From assembly GCA_046351595.1 (NCBI GenBank), contig JAXLYE010000019.1:1-40161 (forward strand): a stretch of 40,161 nucleotides of DNA, written 5' to 3'. Shown piece by piece: positions 38,078-40,161 of this stretch (positions within the stretch are counted from its first letter, which is position 1; each line of letters begins with the position of its first letter). A program made the position numbers and the translations under genes. Under the pieces are notes generated by a model. The model ran no database searches and was not told the DNA's origin. It worked only from the letters and a program-made list of their open reading frames with translations. The stretch is from JAXLYE01 sp046351595. Its GTDB lineage: Bacteria > Myxococcota_A > Polyangia > Palsa-1104 > JAEUJZ01.

Positions 38078-38635
38078 ATGGCAGGCAGCGAGATGGTTCC
38101 CGCGAACGGGCAGCCCGTTCAGATCACGATGCCCAACGGCGAGCAGGCGTGGGTGCCCCCGGCCTACGCCGGGCAGATCATCCAGACGATGTCCGGCGGC
38201 GGCGCCGGCCGGGGCGGCGGCCTCAGTTCGATGGTGGACGCGGGCGCGGCCATCTTCGAGGGCTTCTCGGCCGACACGGTCCGCCGCCAGGCCAAGCGCG
38301 CCCGCAAGAAGCGGCGCGAGCTGGAGACGCTGCAGGACGAGTATCTCAAGATCCTCCCGTCCGCCGCGGGCGAGCGGGATCTCAAGCTCAAGGAGATCTG
38401 GGACAAGCAGCGGGAGCTGGACCGCGCCCAGACCCGCGCGCTGGAGACCGGCTACAAGGGCATGATCGTCGGCGCGCTGGCCAACGGCGTGCGCGCCATC
38501 GCGCCCGGCCGGGGCGGCTGGGGCGCGATGATGGGCTTCGACAACCAGGCCCTTGTCGGCACCCTGGCGGGATTCAGCGTCGGGGCGCTGCTGTTCAAGG
38601 ACGACAGCGACGACGACGAAGACGACGAGGACTAG
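38078..38635 (+). CDS. Membrane-associated protein before the jelly-roll gene
   Basis: 185 residues: a Gly-rich stretch near residues 41-48, a charged helical middle (RRQAKRARKKRRELETLQDE), two weak hydrophobic helices (GMIVGALANGVRAIA and ALVGTLAGFSVGALLF) and an acidic tail ending DDDEDDED. Position matches 17896-18396 in cassette B. Possibly capsid-lining membrane protein. Confidence 0.55.
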   Translation: MAGSEMVPANGQPVQITMPNGEQAWVPPAYAGQIIQTMSGGGAGRGGGLSSMVDAGAAIFEGFSADTVRRQAKRARKKRRELETLQDEYLKILPSAAGERDLKLKEIWDKQRELDRAQTRALETGYKGMIVGALANGVRAIAPGRGGWGAMMGFDNQALVGTLAGFSVGALLFKDDSDDDEDDED

Positions 38636-38751
38636 GCCCAGGCGGCCTGTCCAGACCGCAACACACCCAGGCGGGGCCATCGGCCCTGCGCAGACGAACA
38701 GGAGCGCCGCGGGTCCCCAGGCGGGCCGGCGGCGCCAAGGAGCAAGGTTCC

Positions 38752-39837
38752 ATGAGCGATACCGCATTGGTGGGCGTGGTCAGCGCGGGCGCGCTGGCCG
38801 TCCGAGAGAACATGAAGGAGCAGGACCGCGACATCCGCGACGTCGAGCGCAACCAGTCGCGCCTGCGTCGCACGGTGTCCCTGCTCGCGCTCAGCGGCGC
38901 GCTGCAGCGCGGCCTGGCGCCCGCCGTCAGCGACCTGCTGGCCGGCGTGGCGTACCCGGCGCAGCAGCCGACCGCGGCCCCCTCGCCCTTCATCACGGTG
39001 CCGGCGGCCGTGGCGCGGCCCGTGCTCGCCGACGAGTCGCTGGTGACCGACGCCAGCTACCCGCCCACCGTCAACGAGTACGACAGCAACGGCAACCTGA
39101 TCGATCCTGCGTCGGTTCAGGACGGTCAGCTCGTCGCGCTGGGCATGTCCCTCACCTTCCCTGAGGTCCGCGCCAGGCTGCTCGGCATGACCTCGGCGAC
39201 CGCGCCGACGGACGATGATCTGCTCCAGGTCTTCCGGCAGGAGCAGGCGCTCGTGCAGGTCCTGGGCGAGGTCCGCAGCGCCAACGGCGACGCCGCCCGC
39301 GCGCTCAGCTACTTCGTCAGCAAGTGGCGCGCCTTCTTCGGCATCAGCGCGCCGCAGCCGGGCGGCGGCTCGTCGCCCTACCAGTCGGGCCTCATCTGGT
39401 CGCTGCAGGACGACACCGGGGCCATCGACGCGACCACGTGGACCGTGGCGCTGGAGGTGCCGTTCTTCAAGGGCCTTCTTTCGGTCGGCGAGGCGGCTCG
39501 CCTGCGCCTGTTCACCGCGCCGCTCATCGCCGCGGGCGGGCCCGATCTGAGCTTCCGCGTGAGCATCGCCGGGACCGTCCTGGGTACCTTCGTGTACGCC
39601 GCCGCGGAGGGCGCCGCGGGCGTGTGCCTGGAGCTCGACATCACCCGCCGGGCGGATCAGAGCGGCCTGCCGCGCTATGCCGCGGGGTTCACGGGAAGCG
39701 CCAAAGCGGTCAGCCTCGCGCTGCCCGGGGCCCTGTTCTCCGCGAACGACGTGGACAACCTGATCGTCGTCGAGGCGATGTGGAGCACGGGCGGCAACGC
39801 GGTCCGCTTCCGCGAGGGCACGTTCGAGAAGCTCTGA
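38752..39837 (+). CDS. Putative jelly-roll virion protein, cassette C
   Basis: 361 residues. The N-terminal 150 are helical. The C-terminal about 180 residues are beta-rich (LIWSLQDDTGAIDATTWTVA, LSFRVSIAGTVLGTFVYAA, LIVVEAMWSTGGNAVRFREG) and have the strand pattern and final WSTGGN-type strand common in phage jelly-roll proteins, as in 18800-19375. AAGGAGC lies just upstream. Likely major capsid or fibre; inferred. Confidence 0.6.
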   Translation: MSDTALVGVVSAGALAVRENMKEQDRDIRDVERNQSRLRRTVSLLALSGALQRGLAPAVSDLLAGVAYPAQQPTAAPSPFITVPAAVARPVLADESLVTDASYPPTVNEYDSNGNLIDPASVQDGQLVALGMSLTFPEVRARLLGMTSATAPTDDDLLQVFRQEQALVQVLGEVRSANGDAARALSYFVSKWRAFFGISAPQPGGGSSPYQSGLIWSLQDDTGAIDATTWTVALEVPFFKGLLSVGEAARLRLFTAPLIAAGGPDLSFRVSIAGTVLGTFVYAAAEGAAGVCLELDITRRADQSGLPRYAAGFTGSAKAVSLALPGALFSANDVDNLIVVEAMWSTGGNAVRFREGTFEKL

Positions 39838-39867
39838 TCCCCCCGCCCTGGCCCCCGGAGGATGCGC

Positions 39868-40161
39868 ATGCGCTCGATCTTCGCTGTCGTACTCGTACTC
39901 GCTCTGGGGGCCTCGGCCTGCTACGCCCCCGACGTCTCCAACGTCACCTGGACCTGTGACGGCAACGGCCGCCCCAACGACTGCCCCGCGACCCAGCAGT
40001 GCATCTGCGGGGCCTGCCGCTGGCTCAACGACACACGCGACTTTGGCGACTGCTCGCAGTCCGTTCCCGATGGGGGCAGCGACGCGCCGGGTCCGGTGAG
40101 CGGCTGCACCCGCGGCGGCGGCACGCACCTTGGAAACAACGTCTGGGCCTGCGAAGGGCCC
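39868..40161 (+). CDS. Cys-rich lipoprotein (3' end outside window)
   Basis: At least 98 residues. Signal peptide LVLALGASAC (lipobox GASAC, Cys at about residue 18); the mature part has CDGNGRPNDCPATQQCICGAC and further Cys, a secreted Myxococcota-like pattern. GGAGG lies five bases before the ATG at 39868. Follows the jelly-roll gene as 19430 does in cassette B. Confidence 0.65.
   Translation, partial: MRSIFAVVLVLALGASACYAPDVSNVTWTCDGNGRPNDCPATQQCICGACRWLNDTRDFGDCSQSVPDGGSDAPGPVSGCTRGGGTHLGNNVWACEGP

Noticed and set aside
1..40161. Window as a closed circular genome
   Set aside because: Joining the ends would destroy the methyltransferase at 1-660, which needs roughly 200 more residues; sequence is missing beyond both ends.

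Overview
The DNA is very GC-rich (roughly 70% by eye) and densely coded, with many ATGA and GTGA gene overlaps. Two lipoproteins have the spaced cysteine pattern common in secreted proteins of Myxococcota, so a myxobacterial host is my best guess (moderate confidence). No housekeeping genes are visible. The window is made of temperate mobile elements: integrases, excisionases, repressors, replication genes and two cassettes of putative virion genes.

Layout. Element A (1 to about 13.84 kb) holds, left to right, a truncated HTH-methyltransferase (-), a Cys-rich protein (-), a double-HTH repressor (-), a long rightward early operon ending in a primase-polymerase, an N6-adenine methyltransferase and a helicase-like ATPase, then excisionase, integrase and an antirepressor fused to an excisionase-type HTH. 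A 58-bp repeat containing the 3' half of a tRNA-Arg(TCT) gene follows at 13.84 kb. Element B (13.84 to 33.66 kb, 19.76 kb) is bounded by two copies of that repeat. It carries an SF2 helicase (-), about 16 rightward genes of structural or lysis type, a leftward integrase-excisionase-replication operon, a double-HTH repressor (+), a second HTH-methyltransferase (+) and a leftward Panacea-type toxin-antitoxin pair that looks AT-richer. Element C (33.66 kb to the end) starts with a zinc-finger protein (-) and a second, different structural cassette that runs off the window.

How it works together. In A and B the same control unit sits at the lysogeny switch: early promoter, a conserved 17-bp motif at nearly the same distance from the -10 box, a tandem-XRE repressor, and an XRE domain fused to an EgtD-like methyltransferase. 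Replication in A would use primase-polymerase plus ATPase. B has the ATPase but an HTH protein with a PriCT-like tail where A has the primase.

The two structural cassettes (B 15.4-23.9 kb, C 34.6-40.2 kb) share a plan rather than obvious sequence: a coiled-coil protein first, then small membrane and proline-rich proteins, a beta-rich jelly-roll-like protein, then a lipoprotein. I recognise no terminase, portal, HK97 capsid, tail or Zot protein, so these may be virions of an unfamiliar, perhaps tailless and lipid-containing, kind. The att-flanking sequences of A (right end) and C (left end) share an ATGTNCYAC arm motif that B lacks. That suggests B is inserted in the attachment site of one A+C-type element, or that three elements are stacked.
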